A stretch of 64,000 bases of DNA. Source: Enterococcus haemoperoxidus ATCC BAA-382. GTDB taxonomy: Bacteria; Bacillota; Bacilli; Lactobacillales; Enterococcaceae. Both the position numbers and the translations under genes were made by a program. The stretch lies in contig NZ_KE136479.1 in the NCBI RefSeq assembly GCF_000407165.1, positions 1,685,464 to 1,749,463 of the forward strand, read 5' to 3'. Positions 26,711 through 37,696 of this stretch are shown here, piece after piece. Within the stretch, counting starts at the first letter, position 1; each line of letters opens with the position of its first letter. The notes beneath the pieces were generated by a model. The model saw nothing but the letters and a program-made list of their open reading frames with translations, did no database searches and was not told the origin of the DNA.

Positions 26711-27118
26711 TTATCCTTTTTTCATTCCAGAAGCGATGAAGTTGAACAACTCCTCTGGAATTTGAAAATGACCAAATCTCAAGCGTGATCGATACTCCTG
26801 CCACAATGGAAAGTCTGCAACAGCTTGTAGTGGAACGGATTGAATATTTTCCAAAAAGGTAATGTCTTTTCTAATTGGAATAAAGCCTGGAGCCATTTCA
26901 AATGGATAGGCTTCTCCTGGTAAAATTTGTCCCAACGCAATGAACTCTTGGCAAGGCTCTTTGGTTTTCAAACTTTGCTTAGGTGCATAATAAATCAGCC
27001 AATCACCTGCCTTCATTCTATTCAGAGGAGCTGACTTTCCGTGACATAATTGGCAAAAACCACCTGCTACACCAAGTTCTACATGATCCTTAGATGCAAC
27101 ACCGATCCAATACTTCAT
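26711..27118 (-). CDS. EVE domain protein
   Basis: 135 residues spanning one EVE domain (PUA-like fold): MKYWIGVASKDHVELG, NRMKAGDWLIYYAPKQ, EFIALGQILPGEAYPFEMAP and LRFGHFQIPEELFNFIASGM. EVE domains bind modified bases in DNA or RNA. The stand-alone form is common in Firmicutes and has no settled function. Twenty-one bases separate it from the flavin-binding gene upstream. Confidence 0.85.
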   Translation of the reverse strand: MKYWIGVASKDHVELGVAGGFCQLCHGKSAPLNRMKAGDWLIYYAPKQSLKTKEPCQEFIALGQILPGEAYPFEMAPGFIPIRKDITFLENIQSVPLQAVADFPLWQEYRSRLRFGHFQIPEELFNFIASGMKKG

Positions 27119-27139
27119 AGTATTCCCTCCTTTTCATTC

Positions 27140-27559
27140 TTATAAGTTAATCGTTTCCCGACTGTCCATTCCTAGAATCACGATGGCTTGAGTGAAGTGA
27201 ATTTCGTATAATGCCAACATAGAGCCAGCTTGTTCGATATTATCTTTATAACTAGGAATTTTTTGAATCCATTGGTCTGCTACCTCATAAACGGTCAAAT
27301 CACTTGTTTTCACTTTTGCATAATGTACACGAACATGATTAGTATCAAGGGTCGGAATTGTTGTAAACGCAACATTGGGATTTGCTTGAAACTCAGTGAT
27401 TTTTTCATTTCCTTTAAAGGTTGAAAAGAAGAGACATTTTTTGTCTTCATCATAAAAAAAGTTGACGATTCTTACATTCGGTATTTTCTCAACACTTGTT
27501 GCTAAAGCGATCTCTGTTTGTTCACTCATTATTTTTTTAAATGCTTCTGTTAGTGTCAT
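27140..27559 (-). CDS. Pyridoxamine 5'-phosphate oxidase-like flavin-binding protein
   Basis: 139 residues with the split-barrel FMN-binding fold: EIALATSVEKIPNVRIVNFF, KCLFFSTFKGNEKITEFQ, PNVAFTTIP. It is shorter than true PNPOx and lacks its substrate-binding tail, so it is one of the general flavin or heme-binding relatives. Followed by the EVE gene in the same direction. Function unknown. Confidence 0.82.
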   Translation of the reverse strand: MTLTEAFKKIMSEQTEIALATSVEKIPNVRIVNFFYDEDKKCLFFSTFKGNEKITEFQANPNVAFTTIPTLDTNHVRVHYAKVKTSDLTVYEVADQWIQKIPSYKDNIEQAGSMLALYEIHFTQAIVILGMDSRETINL

Positions 27560-27612
27560 AAAATAATAGCTCCTTATTTTTCATTTGTCTGACTGACAAA
27601 TTCATTCTAACA

Positions 27613-27646
27613 AACAAACCCTGACAACTGATTGTCAGGGTTTGTT
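27613..27646 (-). terminator. Terminator after the ECF/DUF4430 operon
   Basis: Perfect stem AACAAACCCTGACAA / TTGTCAGGGTTTGTT with a four-base loop, 26 bases downstream of the DUF4430 stop. The U-tract is poor. Confidence 0.65.
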
Positions 27647-27671
27647 AAATCTTTTTAGAAGCTTCTTTATT

Positions 27672-28055
27672 TTATAATTTATTCAGTGTCCAAGTAACCG
27701 TATCTCCATCTTTTAGAAAATATTCCACAGCTCCAACATCTGGTTGTTTGCCATTTACGTCGTACATCCAATATTTACTTGCTTTTGCATCTTGTAGATG
27801 ACCGTCGATACCACTGACAAAATCTTTCGACATTTCTATTTTATAGTTTGTTTCCATGACTGTTTGCAACGACTCATCTTTTTTAACGTTTACTTCTTTT
27901 TTGTCGAACTCCTTATCGTCTTCCTTCAAAATAATCGTGACTTTAAGCAAATCTTCACTTGATTTAGTTGTATCTTTTTTGTCTGTTGCTTTGCCGCAAG
28001 CACCTAATAAGAAGAGCACCATAACGACCATAGTTGCTTTTATAATTTTTTTCAT
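27672..28055 (-). CDS. DUF4430 lipoprotein, likely vitamin-binding partner of the ECF transporter
   Basis: 127 residues from ATG 28055 (AAAGGTGG eight bases upstream; the GTG at 28067 lies inside that site). The signal peptide ends in lipobox LLGAC, so Cys is lipidated outside the membrane. The mature part is one DUF4430 domain (KVTIILKEDDKEFDKKEVNV ... YWMYDVNGKQPDVGA), related to the transcobalamin-like fold. Last gene of the ECF operon, which suggests that it captures the substrate, possibly cobalamin, for the S component. Substrate is inferred. Confidence 0.85.
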   Translation of the reverse strand: MKKIIKATMVVMVLFLLGACGKATDKKDTTKSSEDLLKVTIILKEDDKEFDKKEVNVKKDESLQTVMETNYKIEMSKDFVSGIDGHLQDAKASKYWMYDVNGKQPDVGAVEYFLKDGDTVTWTLNKL

Positions 28056-28078
28056 TTTTAATTCCACCTTTATTTGAA

Positions 28079-28768
28079 TTATTTTATATCATATTTGATT
28101 AAAATACGTTGAAGCTTCTTTTGAATTGACCTAAAAAGCAAACACGAAAAGAAAGCATTTGCAAAGCAATAGGAAATTGTATAAGGTATGGCAGTCACTA
28201 GTAATGCTAGATATCGTTGCCAAGAAAAATAGCGATCGATCGAAAAAACTGTCCATACGTCCATGAAAAAGGAAAAGAAAAGTCCTGCTAAAATTCCATA
28301 AAGCGCTAAAAACCAATAGCTTTTTCTAAGTATCTTCTGTATCAAAGGTAAGCCAGCAAGAAAACCGATTAATCCCCAAGAAAACATTTGAAATGGTGTC
28401 CACGGACCTTGACCAAATAACATATTTGATGTAATAGCTGACAACGAACCTACTAAAAATCCTACCTCAGATCCTAAACAAATACCTGAAATAATAATAA
28501 TCGCCGTCATCGGTGTAATCGCTGGAATCATGTAAAACAAAAACCTACCTAAAACTGCAATCGCTGTTAATAACGCAATCAAAACTAATTCTTTACTATT
28601 TAACTGTTTTTTTTCATAGCGATAATAAATTGGAAAACAAGCACCTATCGCTAATAACATAGAAATTATTTGATATTGACTGGCTTGAAATAATGAAACA
28701 CCTATCATACATAATAGCAGTACAAGCAACGCTCTGAAAAAAAATCGTTTGGTGTTATTTTTGATCAT
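28079..28768 (-). CDS. ECF transporter substrate-binding S component
   Basis: 229 residues with six hydrophobic segments, including LIALLTAIAVLGRFLFYMIP and IIIISGICLGSEVGFLVGSL, as in S components of energy-coupling factor transporters. Overlaps the end of the ATPase gene by 14 bases. Together with T and fused A proteins it forms a dedicated ECF system. The adjacent DUF4430 lipoprotein points to a corrinoid or other large vitamin, but the sequence does not settle the ligand. Confidence 0.85.
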   Translation of the reverse strand: MIKNNTKRFFFRALLVLLLCMIGVSLFQASQYQIISMLLAIGACFPIYYRYEKKQLNSKELVLIALLTAIAVLGRFLFYMIPAITPMTAIIIISGICLGSEVGFLVGSLSAITSNMLFGQGPWTPFQMFSWGLIGFLAGLPLIQKILRKSYWFLALYGILAGLFFSFFMDVWTVFSIDRYFSWQRYLALLVTAIPYTISYCFANAFFSCLLFRSIQKKLQRILIKYDIK

Positions 28769-30437
28769 CTGTCACACCCTCTACTGCTCTACACGCATCA
28801 ATCACTTGTTGGGTTGTAACTAAAGTACGAAAGGTCTCGCGAGAAATTCGACTAGCCGCAGTTGTATAAAATGTATGATCACTGAAAAATACTTTTGGTG
28901 CTGCCGTTGTCAATACATTATTTTGGAAAAATAGTCCGCAACGGTCAGATAATTCTGCAGCAAAATCCAAATCATGTGTTACGGCTAAAATTGTTTTACC
29001 TTGTCTTGCTAGCTCTTTTAATACCTTAATTAGTTGCTTTTTCCCGTAGTTATCAATTCCTTTTGTCGGTTCATCCAGTAACAAAATTTTTGAGTCAGTT
29101 AAAAGTAATTTACCTAATGCCGCTCGCTGACATTCTCCACCGCTTAAATCTAAAGGATGTTGTGATAGGATTGTGTTTAATTCGAACAAATTTGCAACAG
29201 TGTTTATCTTTTTTACTTGTTCCTGTTCATCCATTTTTATGTTGTCTAAATAATTTTTATAGTCCTCTTCCACTGAATCTTTGATAAAAAGTGTTTGAGG
29301 ATCTTGGGGTAAATAAGCTACAGCTTTCTGATTTTTTTTGATTGGTTGATTAAAAATAGTGATTTTCCCTCGGTAACATTTGTAGATTCCGGCAATAACT
29401 TTCAACAATGTGGTTTTCCCAGTTCCATTCCCTCCAACCAAAGAAAAAATTTCTCCTTCATACACCTCAAAATCGACACCTGCTAAAATATCCCGTCCAT
29501 TTTTTTCATAGCGAAACCAGCAATTATTTAATTGAATACTTTTACTTGCTAGGTTCTGAGCAACCAGCTCTGCGAGTTCTTCCTGTGATGAAACAATAGC
29601 AGGAAAATGGCGAGCTAAAAATCGCTTGCCTTCGAGGACGTCGACAGGACATTTATCCTGTATCCCACTCTCCAGATAAATTTGTGCAGCACTAGGCAAA
29701 CTAACGATAAATCGACTAAGCTCAGGTTTATTGCTCTTAATTTCATTGGATATACGTCTTGGCTCATCTGCAAAAATCAGTTGACCTTCATCAAGAAGAA
29801 CAACTTTATCCACCTGAGAAAAGACTGATTCCAATCCATGTTCAGCTAATAAGATCGTTAAGCCCATTTCTCGATTTAGCCTTACAAGTATATCAACAAA
29901 ATTTTGTGAAGCGATCGGGTCAAGTTGGGTTGTCGGTTCATCTAAAAGCAAAACATCCGGTTTCATCACCAAAACAGAAGCTAGATTAAGCAGTTGCTTT
30001 TGCCCACCAGATAATTCGCTTGTTTTAGATTCCAGTAATGCTTGAATACCTAGAAAGTTAGCCATTTCAGCAATTCGGCTTTTAATTTCAGAAGCAGATA
30101 TACCTATATTTTCCAAACCAAAGGCCAGTTCCTGCCAAACACCACCTGTCACAATCTGGTTTTCAGGATTCTGCATGACATAGCCGATTTTACTGGTTGT
30201 AAAAAGTTCTGGAAGATCAGTCATTTTATTATTATTTAGATAGATATTGCCCGTCTGTTTTCCAGCAGGTGTAAGTTGTGGTTTTAACAGTTTTAATAAC
30301 GTTGATTTACCACTGCCTGAAGCGCCGCAGACCAAAATAAAAGCACCTCGATCAATTGATAATGTCAATTCTCTCAATATAGGTTGATCACTTCCAGCAT
30401 ATTGAAAACTCAGATTTTTGATTTCAAGATAGTCCAT
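28755..30437 (-). CDS. ECF transporter ATPase with two fused ABC domains
   Basis: 560 residues: domain 1 (1-230) has CGASGSGKSTL, LSGGQKQLLNLA and VLLLDEPTTQLD; domain 2 (about 295-520) has VGGNGTGKTTL, LSGGECQRAALG and ILLLDEPTKGID. The fusion replaces separate EcfA and EcfA'. Overlaps both neighbours (28 bases with the T gene, 14 with the S gene), so the operon is tightly coupled. Confidence 0.93.
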   Translation of the reverse strand: MDYLEIKNLSFQYAGSDQPILRELTLSIDRGAFILVCGASGSGKSTLLKLLKPQLTPAGKQTGNIYLNNNKMTDLPELFTTSKIGYVMQNPENQIVTGGVWQELAFGLENIGISASEIKSRIAEMANFLGIQALLESKTSELSGGQKQLLNLASVLVMKPDVLLLDEPTTQLDPIASQNFVDILVRLNREMGLTILLAEHGLESVFSQVDKVVLLDEGQLIFADEPRRISNEIKSNKPELSRFIVSLPSAAQIYLESGIQDKCPVDVLEGKRFLARHFPAIVSSQEELAELVAQNLASKSIQLNNCWFRYEKNGRDILAGVDFEVYEGEIFSLVGGNGTGKTTLLKVIAGIYKCYRGKITIFNQPIKKNQKAVAYLPQDPQTLFIKDSVEEDYKNYLDNIKMDEQEQVKKINTVANLFELNTILSQHPLDLSGGECQRAALGKLLLTDSKILLLDEPTKGIDNYGKKQLIKVLKELARQGKTILAVTHDLDFAAELSDRCGLFFQNNVLTTAAPKVFFSDHTFYTTAASRISRETFRTLVTTQQVIDACRAVEGVTDDQK

Positions 30438-31297
30438 ACGATCGTCTCCCCTACTTGATTAATCAACGGTAACAATGCTAAAACAAAAAGAAACAAGTAA
30501 TTTAACCAGTGTTGTTGTACTAGTAAATAGACATTTTCTTGATAAGGATAATAATTAAATTGATAATGCCCGTCCATCATTCCTAAAATAAAAAAAGCAC
30601 TTGATAGAATAATCATGATCAAAAATAACGTATCCATTTTTCTCCAACGATAGCTCAGTCGATTGCTTCTGATCATCATCCCATACCCACGTGCCTTCAT
30701 AGAGTCTGCCGTATCCATTGCATTTTCTAAGGACCAGGAAAATAAATTCCCAAATAAATCCATCCCGTAAGAAGCTCTTTCTTTAAAACTTTGTTTTTGT
30801 GCTCCTTGAACCGTTTTTTGTACTTGATTTAACTCTTGATAATACTGCCTAAGTAGCGGTATAAAACGAAAAATTAGCGTTAAAATCAATGTCGCTTTAG
30901 GAAATCGTTTCCCGAAAAGATAAAAAAATTGCTCCGAGTCTACTGCCACCTGGAAATTTTGAAATAAATAGATTACTGTCGCAATCATCATACCCATAAA
31001 AAAACCATAGATAAATGCTTCTTTAGTAATCGGTTTATTCAATAAAAAAAATAATATCGTTGCTCCTCTATGAACAAATAAAGGATTCGTCATAGTTATA
31101 AGAGCTAAAAAGATCAAAGGATAAATCACTGACTTTTTTTGCTTTCCTTTCAAATAAATCAACTGAAAAAATAAGCTTCCAAAGAAAAAAATACTGATAA
31201 TCACTGGATTTGTCGTACTCATTACGATCAATAACATCACTATATAATAGCTAGAAATGACCAGAGGATGCGGTTGTCTAAAAAGTGCTTTGTTCAT
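30410..31297 (-). CDS. ECF transporter transmembrane T component
   Basis: 295 residues with about six membrane helices and the coupling motif DSMKARGYG near residue 195 in the cytoplasmic loop that contacts the ATPase. First gene of the operon T-A-S-DUF4430. GAAAGGAAG lies before ATG. Its promoter region faces the WYL regulator gene, which may control it. Confidence 0.9.
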   Translation of the reverse strand: MNKALFRQPHPLVISSYYIVMLLIVMSTTNPVIISIFFFGSLFFQLIYLKGKQKKSVIYPLIFLALITMTNPLFVHRGATILFFLLNKPITKEAFIYGFFMGMMIATVIYLFQNFQVAVDSEQFFYLFGKRFPKATLILTLIFRFIPLLRQYYQELNQVQKTVQGAQKQSFKERASYGMDLFGNLFSWSLENAMDTADSMKARGYGMMIRSNRLSYRWRKMDTLFLIMIILSSAFFILGMMDGHYQFNYYPYQENVYLLVQQHWLNYLFLFVLALLPLINQVGETIVWTILKSKI

Positions 31298-31582
31298 ATC
31301 AGACTTCCTTTCTTTACTTGTTGGTTACTCTTGGATAATAAAAAAACAGCCTACACTGTTATTTTAAACACATTTAATTTTCTATTGATTCATTCGCGTC
31401 ATAGCCTTTTTAGCTTAAAGCAACATTCATATTATATAAATCTACATAACGAAAGTCAATAAATCTTGATTATTCACTGGTGTACAAACATTTAAAGATC
31501 TATTACATCACCTAAGAGCAGATTTTTCGTTATAATAAGGTAAACGATTCTCGATAAATAAACAAAGGAAGGATATAGTTCT

Positions 31583-32515
31583 ATGAAAACAGAACGTCTA
31601 CTAGCAATCACGATGATCTTATTAGAAAAAAAACAGATCAGTGCCCCTCAGTTAGCTAAAATGTTAGAAGTTTCAGTCCGAACTATTTACAGAGATATTA
31701 ATTCTCTTAGTGAGGCTGGAATACCAGTAACCTCTTGCCCCGGCGTAAATGGCGGTATCCAAATTATGGACAATTACAAAATAGATAAAAATTTTTTTAC
31801 CTCTTCAGATATTACGTCTTTACTGATTGCGTTAGAGAGTTTATCCCAAAACGTTTCTCCAATTCAAACAAATCAACTATTTCAAAAAATAAAAACACTT
31901 GCCCCAGAGGATTTTTTAGAAGAAATTGAATTTAAAACCAACCAAATTACAATCGATTTAACTCCTTGGACCCGTAATCATACACTGCAACCTTTTTTAG
32001 AACTCATCAAATCTGCTATGGACCAACACCGCATACTTGAGTTTGGTTACGAAGATAATCAAGGAAGAAAAACCAAACGAACTGTTGAGCCTTATCGTCT
32101 TGTTTTGAAGGAAATCAGTTGGTATTTACAAGCCTATTGCTTAGAAAAAGCTGATTTTAGAACCTTCAAAATTTCTAGAATGCTTGATTTAGACTTGTCA
32201 TCCTCGACTTTTATTCCACGAGAATTTAAAGCAAAACCTTTGGGAAATGAACCATTCTACGGTAAAAATTTTACAATCACTACTCTCAAAGTAACGCACA
32301 AGATCAAAGAACAGTTGATTGATAAATTTGGACAATTACGTTTTTCTCCTTCTAATGATTCTGATAGATTGATTGTTGAATTTCCTTTTATGGAAGATGA
32401 GTTTGGCTATAATTTACTTTTAGGTTTTGGTAATCAGTGTGAATGTCTTACGCCACCTCATGTTAGGAACGAATTGAAACGACGTATCGAAAATTTGCTT
32501 GAACTTTATCAATAA
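31583..32515 (+). CDS. YafY-type regulator with HTH and WYL domains
   Basis: 310 residues. The N-terminal winged helix (ISAPQLAKMLEVSVRTIYRD) is followed by a WYL domain (LEFGYEDNQGRKTKRTVEPY, ISWYLQAYCLEKADFRTFKI) and a C-terminal WCX segment. WYL domains sense small ligands or nucleic acids. Transcribed divergently from the ECF operon across 285 bases containing a TATAAT at 31531-31536. It probably regulates itself and the transporter, which is inference. Confidence 0.88.
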   Translation: MKTERLLAITMILLEKKQISAPQLAKMLEVSVRTIYRDINSLSEAGIPVTSCPGVNGGIQIMDNYKIDKNFFTSSDITSLLIALESLSQNVSPIQTNQLFQKIKTLAPEDFLEEIEFKTNQITIDLTPWTRNHTLQPFLELIKSAMDQHRILEFGYEDNQGRKTKRTVEPYRLVLKEISWYLQAYCLEKADFRTFKISRMLDLDLSSSTFIPREFKAKPLGNEPFYGKNFTITTLKVTHKIKEQLIDKFGQLRFSPSNDSDRLIVEFPFMEDEFGYNLLLGFGNQCECLTPPHVRNELKRRIENLLELYQ

Positions 32516-32529
32516 CCATAGATAGCATA

Positions 32530-32579
32530 AAAAAGCTTCTCAGCTTGTACGGATATAGTACAGTCTGAAAAGCTTTTTC
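32530..32579. terminator. Bidirectional terminator between the WYL gene and dnaJ
   Basis: Long stem AAAAAAGCTT-CAG-GTAC / GTAC-CTG-AAGCTTTTT with T/A runs on both sides, three bases from the dnaJ stop. Confidence 0.8.
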
Positions 32580-32582
32580 ACT

Positions 32583-33749
32583 TTATTTCTTTTTCTTACC
32601 GCCAAAAGCGTCTTTCATCTTATCAAAAAAACCTTCTTCTTGCTGTTCACTTACGGTCTGACCGCCAGCTTTAGCAAATGTACGTAATGCTTCTTTTTGC
32701 TCATCATTCAAGTTTTTTGGTGTAATGATCTTAACTTTTACATGCTGGTCACCATTTGCGCCGCCGCGTAGGCGTGGTGCACCCTTACCGCGTAAACGGA
32801 AGTTTGTTTCCGTTTGAGTACCAGCAGGTATTTTTAATTTTACATCGCCGTGAACAGTCGGTACTTTGACTTCGTCACCGAGTGCAGCTTGCACAAAACT
32901 TAATGGTAAATCGTAGTAAATTTCAGATCCTTCACGGTCAAAAATATTGCTGTCTTCTACGCTGAATACAACATATAAATCACCATATGGTCCACCGTTC
33001 ATTCCAGCTTCCCCTTGATTTGCCAAACGCATTTGTTGTCCGTCTTCTACTCCAGCTGGAACATTGACCTTGACTTTATGCGCTTTTTTCTCATGTCCAG
33101 TTCCATGACATGTTGGACATGGATCTTTGATTTCTTTACCAGTACCATGACAAACATCACATGTTTGTCGGCTCATCACACGACCAAGTGGTGTTTGACG
33201 TTCAACATTGATTGAACCAGAACCGTGACACTTGTGACAAGTCTCTGGATGAGTACCTGGTTTTGCGCCATTGCCTCCACAAGTTTCGCAATTATCTTCG
33301 CGATTGTACTTAATTTCTTTTTCAACACCAAAAATCGCTTCTTCAAATTTCAGGTTAACTGTATACTGTAAATCAGATCCCTGTCTTGGTGCAGTCGGAT
33401 CAACACTACGAGAGCCACCGCCAAAGAATGAATCGAAAATATCTTCAAATCCACCAAAGCCGCTACCTCCACTAAATCCGCCGCCGCCAAAACCACCGAA
33501 ACCACCGGCACCGCCGTAGTTTGGATCAGTTCCAGCATGACCATATTGATCATACGCTGCTTTCTTTTGAGGATCACTCAATACTTCATACGCCTCAGAA
33601 ACTTCTTTAAATTTATCTTCAGCATCTGCTTCTTTATTGATATCCGGATGATATTGCTTGGAAAGCTTACGGTAAGCTTTTTTTATTTCGTCATCTGAAG
33701 CACCTTTAGCAAGGCCTAGCACTTCATAATAATCTCTTTTCGTAGCCAT
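32583..33749 (-). CDS. dnaJ: Chaperone DnaJ (Hsp40)
   Basis: 388 residues from ATG 33749 (GGAGGGG upstream); the longer frame to 33848 adds an unlikely leader. J domain with YHPDINK, a Gly/Phe-rich region ([14 protein letters not shown]), and a zinc domain with four CxxCxGxG repeats ([32 protein letters not shown]) precede the C-terminal substrate-binding domains. It stimulates DnaK ATPase and delivers clients. Last gene of the hrcA operon, separated from dnaK by a stable hairpin that may reduce its expression. Confidence 0.97.
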   Translation of the reverse strand: MATKRDYYEVLGLAKGASDDEIKKAYRKLSKQYHPDINKEADAEDKFKEVSEAYEVLSDPQKKAAYDQYGHAGTDPNYGGAGGFGGFGGGGFSGGSGFGGFEDIFDSFFGGGSRSVDPTAPRQGSDLQYTVNLKFEEAIFGVEKEIKYNREDNCETCGGNGAKPGTHPETCHKCHGSGSINVERQTPLGRVMSRQTCDVCHGTGKEIKDPCPTCHGTGHEKKAHKVKVNVPAGVEDGQQMRLANQGEAGMNGGPYGDLYVVFSVEDSNIFDREGSEIYYDLPLSFVQAALGDEVKVPTVHGDVKLKIPAGTQTETNFRLRGKGAPRLRGGANGDQHVKVKIITPKNLNDEQKEALRTFAKAGGQTVSEQQEEGFFDKMKDAFGGKKKK

Positions 33750-33903
33750 TAGTTCCCCTCCAACTATTATTCCATTTATTCTAAAATAGGATCGACGCCA
33801 ACTTATTTGTATAAAAACATCGTTGTAATCATACCACAAATCAAACAAAAGAAAAATAGCTTCCCCCTGATTTGCTCTCTAATTTTCTCTACAAATAAAG
33901 ATA

Positions 33904-33937
33904 GGCAAAGACCAAAGCGATGACTTTGGTCTTTGCC
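33904..33937 (-). terminator. Hairpin between dnaK and dnaJ
   Basis: Perfect 14 bp stem GGCAAAGACCAAAG and its complement with a six-base loop. The tail on the minus strand is only moderately T-rich (TATCTTTATTTG), so it may be a leaky terminator or processing site that sets the DnaK:DnaJ ratio. Confidence 0.7.
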
Positions 33938-33950
33938 AGCTTGTTAACGA

Positions 33951-35825
<1,875 letters not shown>

Positions 35826-35848
35826 TTATACAAACATATTTTATGCTG

Positions 35849-36400
35849 CTACTGAGCAACAATAACCATGCTTGCTCGTAAAACACGATCATGTAACTTA
35901 TAACCTTTTTGTAAGACTTCAACGATTGTATCTGCAGGTGTTTCGTCACTTGCTGGAATCGTTTGAACTGCTTGATGTAGATTAGGATCAAATACTTCGC
36001 CCATTGTTGGGATTTCTTCGATTCCTTCGTCTTTTAATGCAGCTTGTAAACTTTCAAGAACCATTGAAATACCTTTTTTCAAACTTGTACCTTGTTCATC
36101 ATCAACTTCGATTGCCATCGCACGTTCAAGGTTATCAAGTGACGGCAATATTTTTTTGCCTAAATCTTGTGATCGATAGCGTATAAGCAACTCGCGCTCA
36201 TTTTTGAAGCGATTGCTCATATTGGCAATTTCAGCACGTGCTCTTAAAAATTTGTCTTCCATTTCGGACAATTCAGCTTGAGCTTTTTCTAATTCTGTCA
36301 TCTCAGCTTCTGTTTCAGAAACACCAGAATCGTCAATTGCTTCCATATGTTCTTCGTGTTCTTCATGAATTTCTTCGTTTGTCTCTTCTTTATTACTCAC
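35849..36400 (-). CDS. grpE: Nucleotide exchange factor GrpE
   Basis: 183 residues from GTG 36400, chosen because GAAGGGAAG lies nine bases upstream; an ATG at 36421 has no such site. An acidic N-terminus and long coiled coil ([20 protein letters not shown]) precede the GrpE signature [13 protein letters not shown] ... [20 protein letters not shown]. It releases ADP from DnaK. Lies between hrcA and dnaK. Confidence 0.95.
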   Translation of the reverse strand: MSNKEETNEEIHEEHEEHMEAIDDSGVSETEAEMTELEKAQAELSEMEDKFLRARAEIANMSNRFKNERELLIRYRSQDLGKKILPSLDNLERAMAIEVDDEQGTSLKKGISMVLESLQAALKDEGIEEIPTMGEVFDPNLHQAVQTIPASDETPADTIVEVLQKGYKLHDRVLRASMVIVAQ

Positions 36401-36462
36401 TCTGGCAACTTCCCTTCTCATTTCCGTAGAATTATTAGAATTCTATATTTTCAACTTTTTAC

Positions 36463-37500
36463 TTACTCATCTAGAAAACGATAATAAGCACCAAGTTTTG
36501 ACGCTAATTCATTGCGGAAAACATCCACTAAACCAAACATTTTTGAATATGGCATACTTGTCGGTCCTAATAAAGCAATAGTTCCTTTACCGTGCCCTGT
36601 TACTTCATATGTCGCGGTAATCATACTCATATTATCCAATAGATTATTTCCTATTTCTGAGCCGATACGAATCGCAATTGGGGAGTCCGCTTCAGCTGTT
36701 AACAAATGCGTGATAGCATCTGTATTTTGCATAAATGAATAAACTGATTTTAATTGATCGATATCTTGTTTCACACCAAAATCTAATACATTCATGCGGC
36801 CACTGACAAATACTTTCTCTTCAAATGCATGACCTAACATTGCATCGAATAAATTCATCATGCCGTCTGGTGTTTGAAAATAACGGTGTAAAATCATTGG
36901 AATTTCTGTTCTCAAGCGATGATAAACCGTTAATAATGGTTGTCCCACCAACTTGTCGTTTATGATTTGCGTCATTTTCTCTAGATCTTGGCTGGAAACG
37001 GAAGCAGGTATTGCAAACACTTGGCTTTCTACATTTCCTTTATCTGTTACGATAACCGCTATGATTTGTCGGTCATTTAAAGGAACGATCCGAAAACCTG
37101 TTAGTTTCCGTTCTTTCACCTCAGGACCTAACGAAAAAGCTGTGTAACTAGTCAGGTCAGAAAGGATTTCAGCGGATTGTTCAATGATGTCATTGATCTC
37201 ATGAAACTCTTTTCCAAAGGAATGACGAATTGTTTCTAATTCATCATGTGCAACTTGTGTTGGACTTAGTAAATGATCCACGTAATAGCGATAACCATCC
37301 ATTGAAGGAATTCGGCCAGAAGACGAATGTGTCTTCAATAGTAAACCGTGTTCTTCTAAAGCCTTCATATCATTACGAATCGTTGCAGAGCTTGACTTAA
37401 TTCCATCTTCCATCAACTTCTTTGATCCCACAGGTGTTCCTGTATTCGTGTATTCTTGGATGATAAGTCGCAAAATATTCTTTTGTCTTTCAGTTATCAT
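36463..37500 (-). CDS. hrcA: Heat-inducible repressor HrcA
   Basis: 345 residues from ATG 37500 (AAGGGTGG upstream; the GTG at 37509 is within that site). Winged helix (TPVGSKKLMEDGIKSSSATI) followed by the HrcA sensor domain (SSSGRIPSMDGYRYYVDHLL, LLGPTSMPYSKMFGLVDVF). It binds CIRCE and keeps its own operon off until heat stress. Two CIRCE sites flank its promoter. Confidence 0.97.
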   Translation of the reverse strand: MITERQKNILRLIIQEYTNTGTPVGSKKLMEDGIKSSSATIRNDMKALEEHGLLLKTHSSSGRIPSMDGYRYYVDHLLSPTQVAHDELETIRHSFGKEFHEINDIIEQSAEILSDLTSYTAFSLGPEVKERKLTGFRIVPLNDRQIIAVIVTDKGNVESQVFAIPASVSSQDLEKMTQIINDKLVGQPLLTVYHRLRTEIPMILHRYFQTPDGMMNLFDAMLGHAFEEKVFVSGRMNVLDFGVKQDIDQLKSVYSFMQNTDAITHLLTAEADSPIAIRIGSEIGNNLLDNMSMITATYEVTGHGKGTIALLGPTSMPYSKMFGLVDVFRNELASKLGAYYRFLDE

Positions 37501-37515
37501 AGTTACCACCCTTCA

Positions 37516-37542
37516 TTAGCACTCATGTCATTCAAGTGCTAA
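37516..37542 (-). promoter_or_regulatory. CIRCE operator 1 (hrcA-proximal)
   Basis: TTAGCACTC-N9-AAGTGCTAA, one mismatch from the perfect dyad. It lies between the -10 at 37553 and the hrcA start, so HrcA bound here would block early elongation. Confidence 0.95.
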
Positions 37543-37552
37543 TACAATTATT

Positions 37553-37581
37553 AATATATCAAGTTCCTTTAAAATTGTCAA
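37553..37581 (-). promoter_or_regulatory. Promoter of the hrcA-grpE-dnaK-dnaJ operon
   Basis: Minus-strand TTGACA (37576-37581) and TATATT (37553-37558), 17 bases apart, placed between the two CIRCE elements. Confidence 0.9.
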
Positions 37582-37598
37582 GAGAAAAACAATCTTTT

Positions 37599-37625
37599 TT
37601 AGCACTCTTTATGACTGAGTGCTAA
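37599..37625 (-). promoter_or_regulatory. CIRCE operator 2 (upstream)
   Basis: A perfect TTAGCACTC-N9-GAGTGCTAA dyad 18 bases upstream of the -35. It abuts the T-run of the hemW terminator. Confidence 0.95.
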
Positions 37626-37655
37626 AAAAAAGACGAGAGTCGTTCAAACTCTCGC
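37624..37655 (-). terminator. Terminator of hemW, abutting CIRCE 2
   Basis: Minus-strand stem GGCGAGAGT / ACTCTCGTC followed by TTTTTTTT, which runs directly into CIRCE 2. It insulates the heat-shock promoter from hemW transcription. Confidence 0.85.
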
Positions 37656-37696
37656 CTCACTCTATAGAATCCATCCCAACAATCGTTTTTTTAAGT

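Noticed and set aside
31298..31582. Cobalamin riboswitch expected before the ECF operon
   Set aside because: None of the conserved B12-box sequences were found on either strand; only a weak short hairpin near 31342-31365.
33271..33519. Proline-rich plus-strand frame opposite dnaJ
   Set aside because: It is the complement of the Gly/Phe-rich region of dnaJ.
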